A program made the translations under genes and the position numbers. From contig UQCY01000043.1 in NCBI GenBank assembly GCA_900539645.1, forward strand, positions 1-13,237: a DNA stretch of 13,237 nucleotides, given 5' to 3'. A model generated the notes under the pieces. It had not been told where the DNA came from. It did not search any database and was given only the letters and a program-made list of their open reading frames with translations. Below are positions 7,982-13,212 of this stretch, one piece after another. Origin of the DNA: an uncultured Clostridium sp. (GTDB lineage: Bacteria; Bacillota; Clostridia; Peptostreptococcales; Peptostreptococcaceae). Position 1 is the stretch's first letter. The number at the start of each line of letters is the position of its first letter.

Positions 7982-8928
7982 TATTTAATAAAGTAAGTGG
8001 TGGAGCAGAAAAAGTAACGATAGATGGAAAGCCAGCAAGGGAAAAGCTAGACTTAATAAAAACTTTACAATTTTTATATAATCAACAGAATAAATTTCCA
8101 AAACCTAATTATAATGATAGTATGGACACTAATTATTTAAAATTAAGTACTAATGAAAGTGTATTCTTTGTAAATGGAATATTTGGAAACGCTAATGTAT
8201 ATAGAGGTGGCATAAAGAAAGGATGGACACTATTAGGTAATATAAACCATATGGGAGGAAGTAATAGTGATAATAAAAATAATTATTATTATTTAGATAA
8301 AAATGATTGTATATACTACATAGAAAACAGCACGCTACTAAAAAGAAATTTGATAGATTTTACAGAAACGATTGTTTCACCTACGATAAGTGTAGTTGGA
8401 AGCAAAGCAACAATGTGTATTCCTTTTAACGATTATGTATTTGTAATGTCTGGGAAAGACTATATGTACAAGATAAAAAATAATATAGTAACAGATATAA
8501 CATTGAAAGTTGTTAATTCTGGATTCCCATTCTACAGTCTTCCTGTTGGTGTAATTAAAAAAGATGGTTATTTGTATTTAGTTAAAGATGCTGATATTTT
8601 TAAAACAAAAGATTTGGAAACTTGGAATGCCACAGTTTCTAAAAATGGGTATTATAATATGAATGGTTCAGTTTTATTTACTGTTAAAGATAATACATAC
8701 CTAGCAGCAAAAAATAATGTATCAGACGATGAAACTAATTTTAAAGTTTACAAATTTGAAAATGATGATTATACAGAAGTTGGTTTAATAAAGGCAGATT
8801 TAAATAATTCGTTTAAAAATGGGCTTCTTTTTTTATATCCAGAAGACGACAGAAAATTTTATGCATGGACAAGTGATAGAAAAGCAATACTTCTAAATGA
8901 TGAAATATACAAAGAAAGAGAGGTATAA
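7978..8928 (+). CDS. probable receptor-binding tail tip protein 1
   Basis: The start is placed at ATG 7978, which overlaps the upstream stop and follows AGAGGTGGTGAG. The frame is open further upstream (to 7873), but that part only overlaps the baseplate gene. The protein has 316 aa and opens with NKVSGGAEKVTIDG (residues 4-17), a motif shared with the next gene and likely the part that docks on the baseplate. The rest is rich in aromatic residues, asparagine and lysine in repeated short strands such as YYYLDKNDCIYYIEN, YVFVMSGKDYMYKI and GYLYLVKDADIF. These resemble blades of a beta-propeller (kelch-like) and suggest ligand binding. The DNA is much poorer in GC than the upstream tail genes. 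Function is inferred from position, fold impression and the paralogue; no family was recognised with certainty. Confidence 0.68.
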   Translation: MIFNKVSGGAEKVTIDGKPAREKLDLIKTLQFLYNQQNKFPKPNYNDSMDTNYLKLSTNESVFFVNGIFGNANVYRGGIKKGWTLLGNINHMGGSNSDNKNNYYYLDKNDCIYYIENSTLLKRNLIDFTETIVSPTISVVGSKATMCIPFNDYVFVMSGKDYMYKIKNNIVTDITLKVVNSGFPFYSLPVGVIKKDGYLYLVKDADIFKTKDLETWNATVSKNGYYNMNGSVLFTVKDNTYLAAKNNVSDDETNFKVYKFENDDYTEVGLIKADLNNSFKNGLLFLYPEDDRKFYAWTSDRKAILLNDEIYKEREV

Positions 8929-8930
8929 AA

Positions 8931-9847
8931 ATGGCTGTTTATAATAGAATCGGGGGGGGTCAAGTCGAATTTTAATTGACGGAATCCTTCAACGAGGCGA
9001 ACATAGTTTTGAAAAAAAAGAAATAATAAATAAAAATTTAGCTAATCCATTTCCAATCTCAGCAAACTTGTTAAAGCCTTGGAGGCACACAAGAGATGCG
9101 GATAAAGGAATAGATTATTTCTTTTATTCAAACAAACTTTATTTTGGAAGTTTAGAAAAAGGATTTACAGAAAAAAATATTCCAAATATAGAGGCATTAA
9201 ACGAAACTGAATTTTTAATGACGTATTTAAAAGATGAAGTTTACTTTTTAGAAAAGGACTATTTTTATAAATGTAATATAAAAACTAATCTTATTACACA
9301 ACTTGGTAAAAATGGAAGTAAGCCCTATTCTGGCGGGAAAAAATGTATATTATATCCATTAAATGATAATTTATATTTAATACAGCATGAACCTTGGGGA
9401 AATGGTGGATTTTATTTTTATCAATACAATACAAAAAATGACACTTGGACAGAATTAAATAGACCCGAATATCCTTATCCTACAGATGAAAGATTGTATT
9501 TTTTAATTAATAATTTATGTTATATCTTATACACAAATAAAAGTAATTATCAATTTGATTTTTTTAAAACATCAAATGGCACCACTTATACAGAAGTAGA
9601 AAAAAAAGAAAATAATATTAATATAAATTGTTTATTTAAATACAAAAATAATGTGTATGCAATAGATAATAATGCTCTTTATAAATTTAATACCGATACT
9701 GAAATATTTGAAAAATATAAAGAGTTAGGTGATTTTAAAATACAAAATAGTCCAGATTTCTTTTATATAGAAAATAATAGACTCTATATAAAAAATGCAA
9801 ATAATAACATAATGACAAATGAATTATATTATAAAAAAATAAAATAA
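8931..9847 (+). CDS. probable receptor-binding tail tip protein 2, out of frame at a poly-G tract
   Basis: The ATG at 8931 has a GAGAGG site at 8918-8923 and opens MAVYNRIGGG. As written, the frame ends after 14 codons (TAA 8973-8975). The -1 frame is open from the eight-G tract (8952-8959) to 9847. Nine G, or a -1 slip at G GGG GGT (8954-8960), gives a 305-aa protein starting MAVYNRIGGGSSRILIDG. That lines up without gaps with residues 4-17 of the upstream protein: N, G, G, I, D and G are identical and K/R and V/I are conservative. The body is again a series of short aromatic strands (YFFYSNKLYFGSLEKG, DEVYFLEKDYFYKC, NNVYAIDNNALYKFN), like propeller blades. The only late start is TTG 9068, which has no ribosome binding site. 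It may be phase-variable (off in this copy), read by slippage, or a sequencing error in a homopolymer. Confidence 0.72.
8952..8959 (+). repeat. poly-G tract (G8) in the N-terminal codons of a tail tip gene
   Basis: This is a run of eight G, from an ATC codon to GGGGGGGG and then TCAAG, in a region that is otherwise very AT-rich. It falls at codons 8-10 of the second tip-protein gene and throws the frame off by one. The paralogous gene encodes the same glycines as GGT GGA. Homopolymeric G tracts of this length are classic sites of slipped-strand mispairing and of transcriptional or ribosomal slippage. Confidence 0.85.
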
Positions 9848-9861
9848 AGGAGAAATAAAAA

Positions 9862-10164
9862 ATGACTAAACAATATACAGACGTAAACGGCAATATATTA
9901 GAAGCAGAAGCATATGAAGAAAAGAAAGAATATTATATAAAAGAAAATGGAAAAAGACTTTATTATCAATACGGAGAATTTATTCCATACCCAAGACCAA
10001 CCATGGAAGAAAGTGCTGTTGCACATATAGAAGCAATAATAAAAGAAAGAGCTGAAGCAGAAAAAGAAAGAGTAACAATAGAAAGTTTGCAGAAAGAGTT
10101 AGACATAACTAAGATGGCAATAGATGAGCTCATGATGATGACAATGGAAGGAGGGATGATATAA
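9862..10164 (+). CDS. small phage protein of unknown function
   Basis: I do not recognise a family. The 100-aa product has a beta-type first half (VNGNILEAEAYEEKKEYYIKEN, with several tyrosines) and a strongly helical, charged second half (EAIIKERAEAEKERVTIESLQKELDITKMAIDEL) that looks like a coiled coil and ends in a methionine-rich tail. An AAGGAG site (9847-9852) starts in the upstream stop codon and lies nine bases before the ATG. Genes of this size commonly follow the fibre genes in Gram-positive siphoviruses and may encode fibre or tail assembly factors. The stop overlaps the next start by one base (TAATG), indicating coupling. Confidence 0.65.
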   Translation: MTKQYTDVNGNILEAEAYEEKKEYYIKENGKRLYYQYGEFIPYPRPTMEESAVAHIEAIIKERAEAEKERVTIESLQKELDITKMAIDELMMMTMEGGMI

Positions 10165-10394
10165 TGAGCAAATCTGTTGATATAAAAAATACTATAGAAG
10201 GAAAAGGAGTGATAGGTATGGCAGGATATATAGCTATGCGTGTAGTAGAATTAGAAGAAGGTAAGGAAGGAGCAGGTAAAGAACATTACAGAAAATGTAT
10301 GACACATCCAGTATGGAAAAAATTTAAAGATGATGTTGACCTTATACTTAGTGATTTAGGAAAAGCTGACCTTATAGACGAAACAATACAGTAG
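10164..10394 (+). CDS. small phage protein with two possible starts
   Basis: Two starts have good ribosome binding sites: ATG 10164 (76 aa) after GGAAGGAGGG, and ATG 10218 (58 aa) eight bases after AAGGAG (10204-10209). The shorter form begins MAGYIAMRVVELEEG. Short proteins with a hydrophobic opening like this, encoded between fibre and lysis genes, occur in clostridial phages, but I cannot assign a family. The C-terminal part is helical and charged (WKKFKDDVDLILSDLGKADLI). The gene is followed closely by a strong nested terminator, so it closes the tail transcription unit. Confidence 0.62.
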   Translation: MSKSVDIKNTIEGKGVIGMAGYIAMRVVELEEGKEGAGKEHYRKCMTHPVWKKFKDDVDLILSDLGKADLIDETIQ

Positions 10395-10404
10395 TCTAAA
10401 CAAT

Positions 10405-10452
10405 AAGGGTATAAGACAGAGCCGAATAGGTTCTTTTTTTATACCCTTTTTT
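10405..10452 (+). terminator. nested double terminator between tail and lysis genes
   Basis: An inner hairpin, AGAGCC (10418-10423) with GGTTCT (10429-10434) around a five-base loop, is followed by a T run to 10440. It is enclosed by a perfect ten-base outer stem, AAGGGTATAA (10405-10414) with TTATACCCTT (10439-10448), which also ends in T (10447-10452). Either hairpin could end transcription, and the two share sequence. The gap 10395-10475 otherwise holds only the ribosome binding site of the next gene and no clear promoter. Confidence 0.8.
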
Positions 10453-10475
10453 AAGAAAAAATAGGAGGTGATGTC

Positions 10476-10781
10476 GTGGAGCTAACAGATGTTAATGTAC
10501 TTGTAGCTATAATTTCTGGACTAATAGGAATTTATGCAGGCTATAAAAGAGCCTTATCTTATGCAGAGAAAAATGGACAGAATGAAGCTAAGATAATAAT
10601 AATGCTAGAAAATTTGACGACATCCTACGAAAAAATGGATAAGAAGTTAGATGAGTCTATAGATGATAGACATAAGATAAAAGTGGCAATTGGAGTTCAT
10701 CAGGAACAGATTTTAAACCTTATAGAAAAAGTTAATAAAATAGAAAGCAATTGTAAAGAATGTAGAAAAAAATGTGATTAA
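10476..10781 (+). CDS. membrane-anchored coiled-coil protein of the lysis cassette
   Basis: The 101-aa protein has one N-terminal membrane segment (residues about 6-23, VNVLVAIISGLIGIYAGY) followed by a long charged helix to the C-terminus, probably a coiled coil, with a Cys cluster at the end (CKECRKKC). The layout, a short N-terminal anchor plus a cytoplasmic or wall-facing helix, recalls BhlA/UviB-type holin-like proteins and accessory lysis proteins. Translation starts at GTG 10476, seven bases after AGGAGG. The site AGGAGGTGAT (10463-10472) is the full complement of the 16S rRNA 3' end and predicts high expression. An accessory holin or regulator role is inferred from the neighbours. Confidence 0.65.
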   Translation: MELTDVNVLVAIISGLIGIYAGYKRALSYAEKNGQNEAKIIIMLENLTTSYEKMDKKLDESIDDRHKIKVAIGVHQEQILNLIEKVNKIESNCKECRKKCD

Positions 10782-10793
10782 GGAGAAAATAAG

Positions 10794-11420
10794 ATGTATT
10801 TCAACAAAGATAATATAGCTGAAATAGCTAATGTGACAGCAGATGAATTAGAATATGCTGTTAACTCTCTAAAGGCTGAGAATGGCTTACAGGGGCTAGG
10901 AGTATGCTTCATAGAAGCTGAGGAAAAATATAATATAAATGCTATAGTCTTAACTGCTATAGCTTGCCTTGAAAGTGCTTACGGGACTTCTAAATTAGCT
11001 ACAGAAAAAAATAATCTATTCGGACTAGGAGCTAATGACGAATATAAAGGTGACGCTAACAAATACGGCGGATACTTCTCTACTAAAGAAGACTGTGTAG
11101 ATTATGCTGCTAAGAAATTAAGAAGACAGTACTTAGAAAAAGATCCTGCTGCTAAGTGGTGCTATTGTGGAGGAGCAACTGATATATATGCTATTGGTAA
11201 TATATGGTGTAGCAATCCAGAATGGGCGGACTGCATCGTGGATTTATCTTGTAGGCTATCTAAAGCAATAGATGAAGAAAGAGATAGCCATGTTGATTGG
11301 AAATCTAAATGTCTAAGAGCTGAAGAAAAGCTGAATAAAATAAGAGATATAGTCAATGATATAGATGTAGCATCTTATAGTGTTAATGAGGAAGAAATGG
11401 AGGTACCCAGTTATGAATAA
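10794..11420 (+). CDS. glucosaminidase-type cell wall hydrolase
   Basis: This 208-aa enzyme probably cleaves the beta-1,4 bond after N-acetylglucosamine in peptidoglycan. Residues about 20-150 match the FlgJ/LytD-type glucosaminidase domain: TAIACLESAYGTSKLA contains the likely catalytic Glu60, followed by NNLFGLGA, GGYFSTKEDCVDYAAK and YAIGNIWCSNPEWADCI. The final 50 residues are a charged helix with no recognised wall-binding repeat. There is no signal peptide, so it depends on the holin for export or acts from the virion. AAGGAG (10780-10785) lies eight bases before the ATG. The gene overlaps the holin gene by eight bases. Together with the amidase it gives the phage two activities, cutting both glycan chain and peptide link. 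Confidence 0.87.
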   Translation: MYFNKDNIAEIANVTADELEYAVNSLKAENGLQGLGVCFIEAEEKYNINAIVLTAIACLESAYGTSKLATEKNNLFGLGANDEYKGDANKYGGYFSTKEDCVDYAAKKLRRQYLEKDPAAKWCYCGGATDIYAIGNIWCSNPEWADCIVDLSCRLSKAIDEERDSHVDWKSKCLRAEEKLNKIRDIVNDIDVASYSVNEEEMEVPSYE

Positions 11421-11646
11421 GGAAAGATTTAAAAATGTATGGATGTGGTTAGGGCTAGTAGGTGTAGCAGGAGCTGCTGCAGGGATAGATGCTACTACAC
11501 TTACTAGTTGGGATTTACTTTTTAAAAGTGTAATGGAAGTTATAAAAAATCCATACCTTTTAGGCTGTACAGTATTAGCTGTATTAGGTGTAGTTACAGA
11601 TCCTACAACAAAAGGCCTATTGGATAATAAGAAGGTGAGAAAGTAA
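11413..11646 (+). CDS. holin (phiLC3 family)
   Basis: The small membrane protein opens the cytoplasmic membrane at a set time so that the wall hydrolases reach peptidoglycan. I place the start at ATG 11413, eight bases after GGAGGT (11399-11404), giving 77 aa. The frame is open to an ATG at 11380, but that codon has no ribosome binding site. Features of the phiLC3 family are visible: the MNKERFKNVWMWLGLVG opening, the first membrane segment (about 9-25), the TTLTSWDLLF turn, NPYLLGCTVLAVLGVV as second membrane segment (about 46-61) and the family signature TDPTTKGLLDN (62-72). The basic C-terminus KKVRK is typical. The gene overlaps the glucosaminidase by eight bases and the amidase by one. 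Confidence 0.92.
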   Translation: MNKERFKNVWMWLGLVGVAGAAAGIDATTLTSWDLLFKSVMEVIKNPYLLGCTVLAVLGVVTDPTTKGLLDNKKVRK

Positions 11647-12356
11647 TGCATATACTAGATTATAAAAGACGTATAAAGTGCTATGCAGGGCAGAATAAGC
11701 CGAAATACATTGTAATCCATGAGACAGACAACACTGCTAAAGGAGCAGGGGCTAAGAAGCATGGAGAGGCACATAAGAATGGAAATCTATCTACTTCCGT
11801 TCATTATTATGTGGATGATACATATATAGTCCAAACGCTAGACCATAGGGACGGCTCATATTCTGTCGGAACTAAATACGGGACTCCGCTTGTAGCTGGA
11901 GTAACTAACAGAAATACTATTAATATAGAGATATGTGTTAATCCAGAGTCGAATTACGAAAAAGCTAGACTTAAATGTGTAGAGCTAGTTAAGTACTTAA
12001 TGAAGCAGACAGGCATTCCCGCTGATCGTGTGATTCGTCATTACGACGCTAAGAGAAAGCACTGTCCACGCAAAATGCTAGATAATCCCAAATTGTGGGA
12101 TGATTTTCAAAAAAGAATAAGAAGCAATGCTCCATCGGAAGGAGGTGAAAAAGACGTGAAGGTAATGGTTACATATTTTGGAGATGCAGACCTTCCTGCT
12201 GCTGTTATAGTAGCTCAGAAAAATAAGGCTCCATTAATGCGAGTATCTGACTTTAAAGAGCAGGGAATAAAAGCTGATAAGGTAATCCAGATAGGAGGGA
12301 AAGCCGAAGATAAAAACAGATTTGAAACTTTTAAAAACGCAGCGAAGTTGCTGTAA
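11646..12356 (+). CDS. N-acetylmuramoyl-L-alanine amidase endolysin
   Basis: This 236-aa endolysin cleaves the bond between N-acetylmuramic acid and L-alanine of peptidoglycan. Residues about 15-160 form an Amidase_2 (T7 lysozyme-like) domain. The zinc ligands are His25 (YIVIHETDN), His132 (VIRHYDAKRKHCP) and Cys140, with the same eight-residue gap between second and third ligand as in T7 lysozyme; Glu95 lies in NIEICVN. Residues about 171-236 (VKVMVTYFGDADLPAAVIVAQ, then KADKVIQIGG) resemble the C-terminal domain of the clostridial endolysins CTP1L and CD27L. There is no signal peptide, so it needs the holin. The ATG overlaps the holin stop (TAATG). An internal ribosome binding site and GTG precede the C-terminal domain. 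Confidence 0.93.
   Translation: MHILDYKRRIKCYAGQNKPKYIVIHETDNTAKGAGAKKHGEAHKNGNLSTSVHYYVDDTYIVQTLDHRDGSYSVGTKYGTPLVAGVTNRNTINIEICVNPESNYEKARLKCVELVKYLMKQTGIPADRVIRHYDAKRKHCPRKMLDNPKLWDDFQKRIRSNAPSEGGEKDVKVMVTYFGDADLPAAVIVAQKNKAPLMRVSDFKEQGIKADKVIQIGGKAEDKNRFETFKNAAKLL
12156..12356 (+). CDS. secondary translation product: endolysin C-terminal domain alone
   Basis: Inside the amidase gene a near-perfect Shine-Dalgarno, GGAAGGAGGTGA (12137-12148), is followed seven bases later by an in-frame GTG at 12156 (codon 171). Translation from it would give 66 aa, starting KVMVTYFGDADLP after the initiator, which is exactly the C-terminal domain. CD27L and CTP1L make such a separate C-terminal product from an internal start, and it joins the full-length enzyme and affects its activity. 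The CTP1L domain begins in the same way with a VENLVVYNDGADQ-type strand and contains a similar VYAVGG turn, matching VIQIGG here. The site also encodes EGGEKD in the full-length protein. Confidence 0.7.
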   Translation: MKVMVTYFGDADLPAAVIVAQKNKAPLMRVSDFKEQGIKADKVIQIGGKAEDKNRFETFKNAAKLL

Positions 12357-12448
12357 AAATCTAGAACGGAAATACTAATAAAAAAATAAAATAAGAAAGA
12401 AAATATAATAGTCTAAAATTAAAAAATATTGTAAAATAAAAATAAGAA

Positions 12449-12480
12449 TAAACAACTATGCAGCGGTGCTATAGTGTTTA
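12449..12480 (+). promoter_or_regulatory. bulged hairpin downstream of the endolysin gene
   Basis: TAAAC, a bulged A, ACTATGCA, loop GCGG, TGC, a bulged T, ATAGTGTTTA: 13 base pairs with one single-base bulge on each arm. No T run follows, so it is not a plain terminator. It stands out as the only GC-containing island in a stretch that is otherwise almost all A and T. Possible roles are part of a small RNA ending at the 12526 terminator, an mRNA 3' structure, or a protein-binding site. Confidence 0.45.
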
Positions 12481-12525
12481 ATTTCAAAAAAATTTCTCGT
12501 AACTTATATATTATAACAGACAAAG

Positions 12526-12553
12526 AAGGAGGGTAGCGGTACCCTCCTTTTTT
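12526..12553 (+). terminator. strong intrinsic terminator closing the lysis operon
   Basis: AAGGAGGGTA (12526-12535) pairs perfectly with TACCCTCCTT (12540-12549) around the loop GCGG, followed by T to 12553. Ten perfect pairs with seven G-C make it the strongest terminator in the window. It ends the late transcript and insulates the following gene. Confidence 0.9.
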
Positions 12554-12576
12554 ATTTTCTTTAAAAATGTTATAAT
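12548..12576 (+). promoter_or_regulatory. promoter of the lipoprotein gene (extended -10)
   Basis: TGTTATAAT at 12568-12576 is a perfect extended -10 (TG, one base, TATAAT). With a 17-base spacer the -35 falls in the T run of the terminator (12548-12553), a poor -35, as is usual for extended -10 promoters. A GGAGGG site (12597-12602) follows seven bases before the ATG at 12610. Confidence 0.65.
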
Positions 12577-12609
12577 TAAATAAATATTACTAATTCGGAG
12601 GGTGCAATT

Positions 12610-13134
12610 ATGAAAAAGAAAAGTCTATTATTATTAGCTGCAGTAGCATTAGTAGGAATGTTAGCAGTTGGATGTGGTAAAGAGGAAGCTAAAGAGCCAG
12701 AAAAAGTTATTCCAGAAACAGTAGAAGATATAACAGCAGCATACAAAGAAGCTAATCCAGCTGTTACAGACAGTATTATTTTTACAGAAGAAAATGATCC
12801 TAACGAAGCATTAGGAAGACCTAATCAGTACATAGGTAAAGCCGACCTGTCTATAGAAGGTGTGGAAGAGATTAATGATGACAAGGCTCAGGGGCTTAGT
12901 GGTGGAACAATAGAAACATTTGCGAATGAAAAAGATTGTGATGCTAGAGCTGAATATTTAAAAGCTTTTATGGATCCAGCAATGGGAGCTTTTGGTGTAG
13001 ACCAGTACACTTATAAATACAAAAAGATGATATTTAGAATATCTCATTCTGTCACTCCAGAAAATGCAGCTAAATATAAAGAGCTAATGGATGGAATTCT
13101 GGAACAGACTGGAGAAGAAATAGTATTTGAATAG
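12610..13134 (+). CDS. predicted lipoprotein of unknown function
   Basis: The 174-aa product has a lipoprotein signal: KKK, a hydrophobic core (LLLLAAVALVGMLAVG) and Cys22 in the lipobox-like AVGC. After lipidation it would sit on the outer face of the membrane. A charged linker (KEEAKEPEKVIPETVED) leads to a domain of about 130 residues containing EENDPNEALGRPNQYIGKADLSIEG near 60-84 and a C-terminal YKKMIFRISHSVTPENAAKYKELMDGIL. I have the impression of a small secreted domain seen in other Firmicutes lipoproteins but cannot name its function. It has its own promoter and terminator, so it is independent of the late operon. It may be a cargo gene expressed in the lysogen, for instance altering the host surface, or the first chromosomal gene beside a prophage. 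Confidence 0.85.
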   Translation: MKKKSLLLLAAVALVGMLAVGCGKEEAKEPEKVIPETVEDITAAYKEANPAVTDSIIFTEENDPNEALGRPNQYIGKADLSIEGVEEINDDKAQGLSGGTIETFANEKDCDARAEYLKAFMDPAMGAFGVDQYTYKYKKMIFRISHSVTPENAAKYKELMDGILEQTGEEIVFE

Positions 13135-13142
13135 GAAATAGA

Positions 13143-13174
13143 AAAAGACTGTCTAATTAAAGGCAGTCTTTTTT
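13143..13174 (+). terminator. intrinsic terminator of the lipoprotein gene
   Basis: AAAAGACTGTCT (13143-13154) pairs with AGGCAGTCTTTT (13161-13172), twelve pairs including one T-G wobble, around the loop AATTAA, followed by T to 13174. It begins eight bases after the lipoprotein stop. Confidence 0.88.
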
Positions 13175-13190
13175 CCGACATTTTTCCGAC
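13170..13190 (+). repeat. direct repeat TTTTTCCGAC x2
   Basis: Two exact ten-base copies at 13170-13179 and 13181-13190 are separated by one A, a period of 11 bases or about one helical turn. The first copy uses the T run of the terminator. The second covers the -35 position of the promoter at 13204-13212. This fits a repressor or activator site, but chance similarity cannot be excluded for so short a repeat. Confidence 0.5.
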
Positions 13191-13212
13191 GGAATTATAA
13201 ATATGATATAAT
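13184..13212 (+). promoter_or_regulatory. probable promoter reading out of the window
   Basis: TGATATAAT (13204-13212) is a perfect extended -10. With a 17-base spacer the -35 is TTCCGA (13184-13189), a poor match that lies in the second TTTTTCCGAC copy. The gene it would serve is beyond 13237. The remaining bases are nearly pure A/T, so further TATAAT-like strings at about 13217 occur by composition. Confidence 0.5.

Larger units (their letters stand above)
1..12356 (+). mobile_element. tail and lysis segment of a siphovirus or prophage
   Basis: An unbroken run of + strand genes in the order tube protein, chaperones, tape measure, distal tail protein, hub, baseplate, fibres, lysis proteins is the late-gene order of long-tailed siphoviruses of Gram-positive hosts. 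Capsid, head-tail connector and packaging genes would lie upstream of the window. No integrase, repressor or replication gene is visible, so the sequence does not settle whether this is a prophage or a phage genome. The lipoprotein gene with its own promoter after the lysis cassette favours a prophage end. Confidence 0.93.
12357..12609 (+). other. gene-free stretch after the lysis cassette
   Basis: There is no credible open frame on either strand. The first 90 bases are nearly pure A/T with many short stops. The stretch holds the bulged hairpin at 12449-12480, the terminator at 12526-12553, an extended -10 promoter at 12568-12576 and the lipoprotein ribosome binding site at 12597-12602. Confidence 0.7.

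Noticed and set aside
9068..9070. TTG as the true start of the second tip protein
   Set aside because: There is no Shine-Dalgarno, and it would discard the conserved N-terminal motif encoded in the same frame just upstream.
11380..11412. ATG 11380 as holin start
   Set aside because: It would add 11 residues with no upstream ribosome binding site; ATG 11413 has GGAGGT at eight bases and gives the usual phiLC3-type opening.
12404..12409. TATAAT as a promoter in the gap after the endolysin
   Set aside because: There is no -35 match or TG extension, and the sequence is nearly all A/T, where TATAAT arises by composition.
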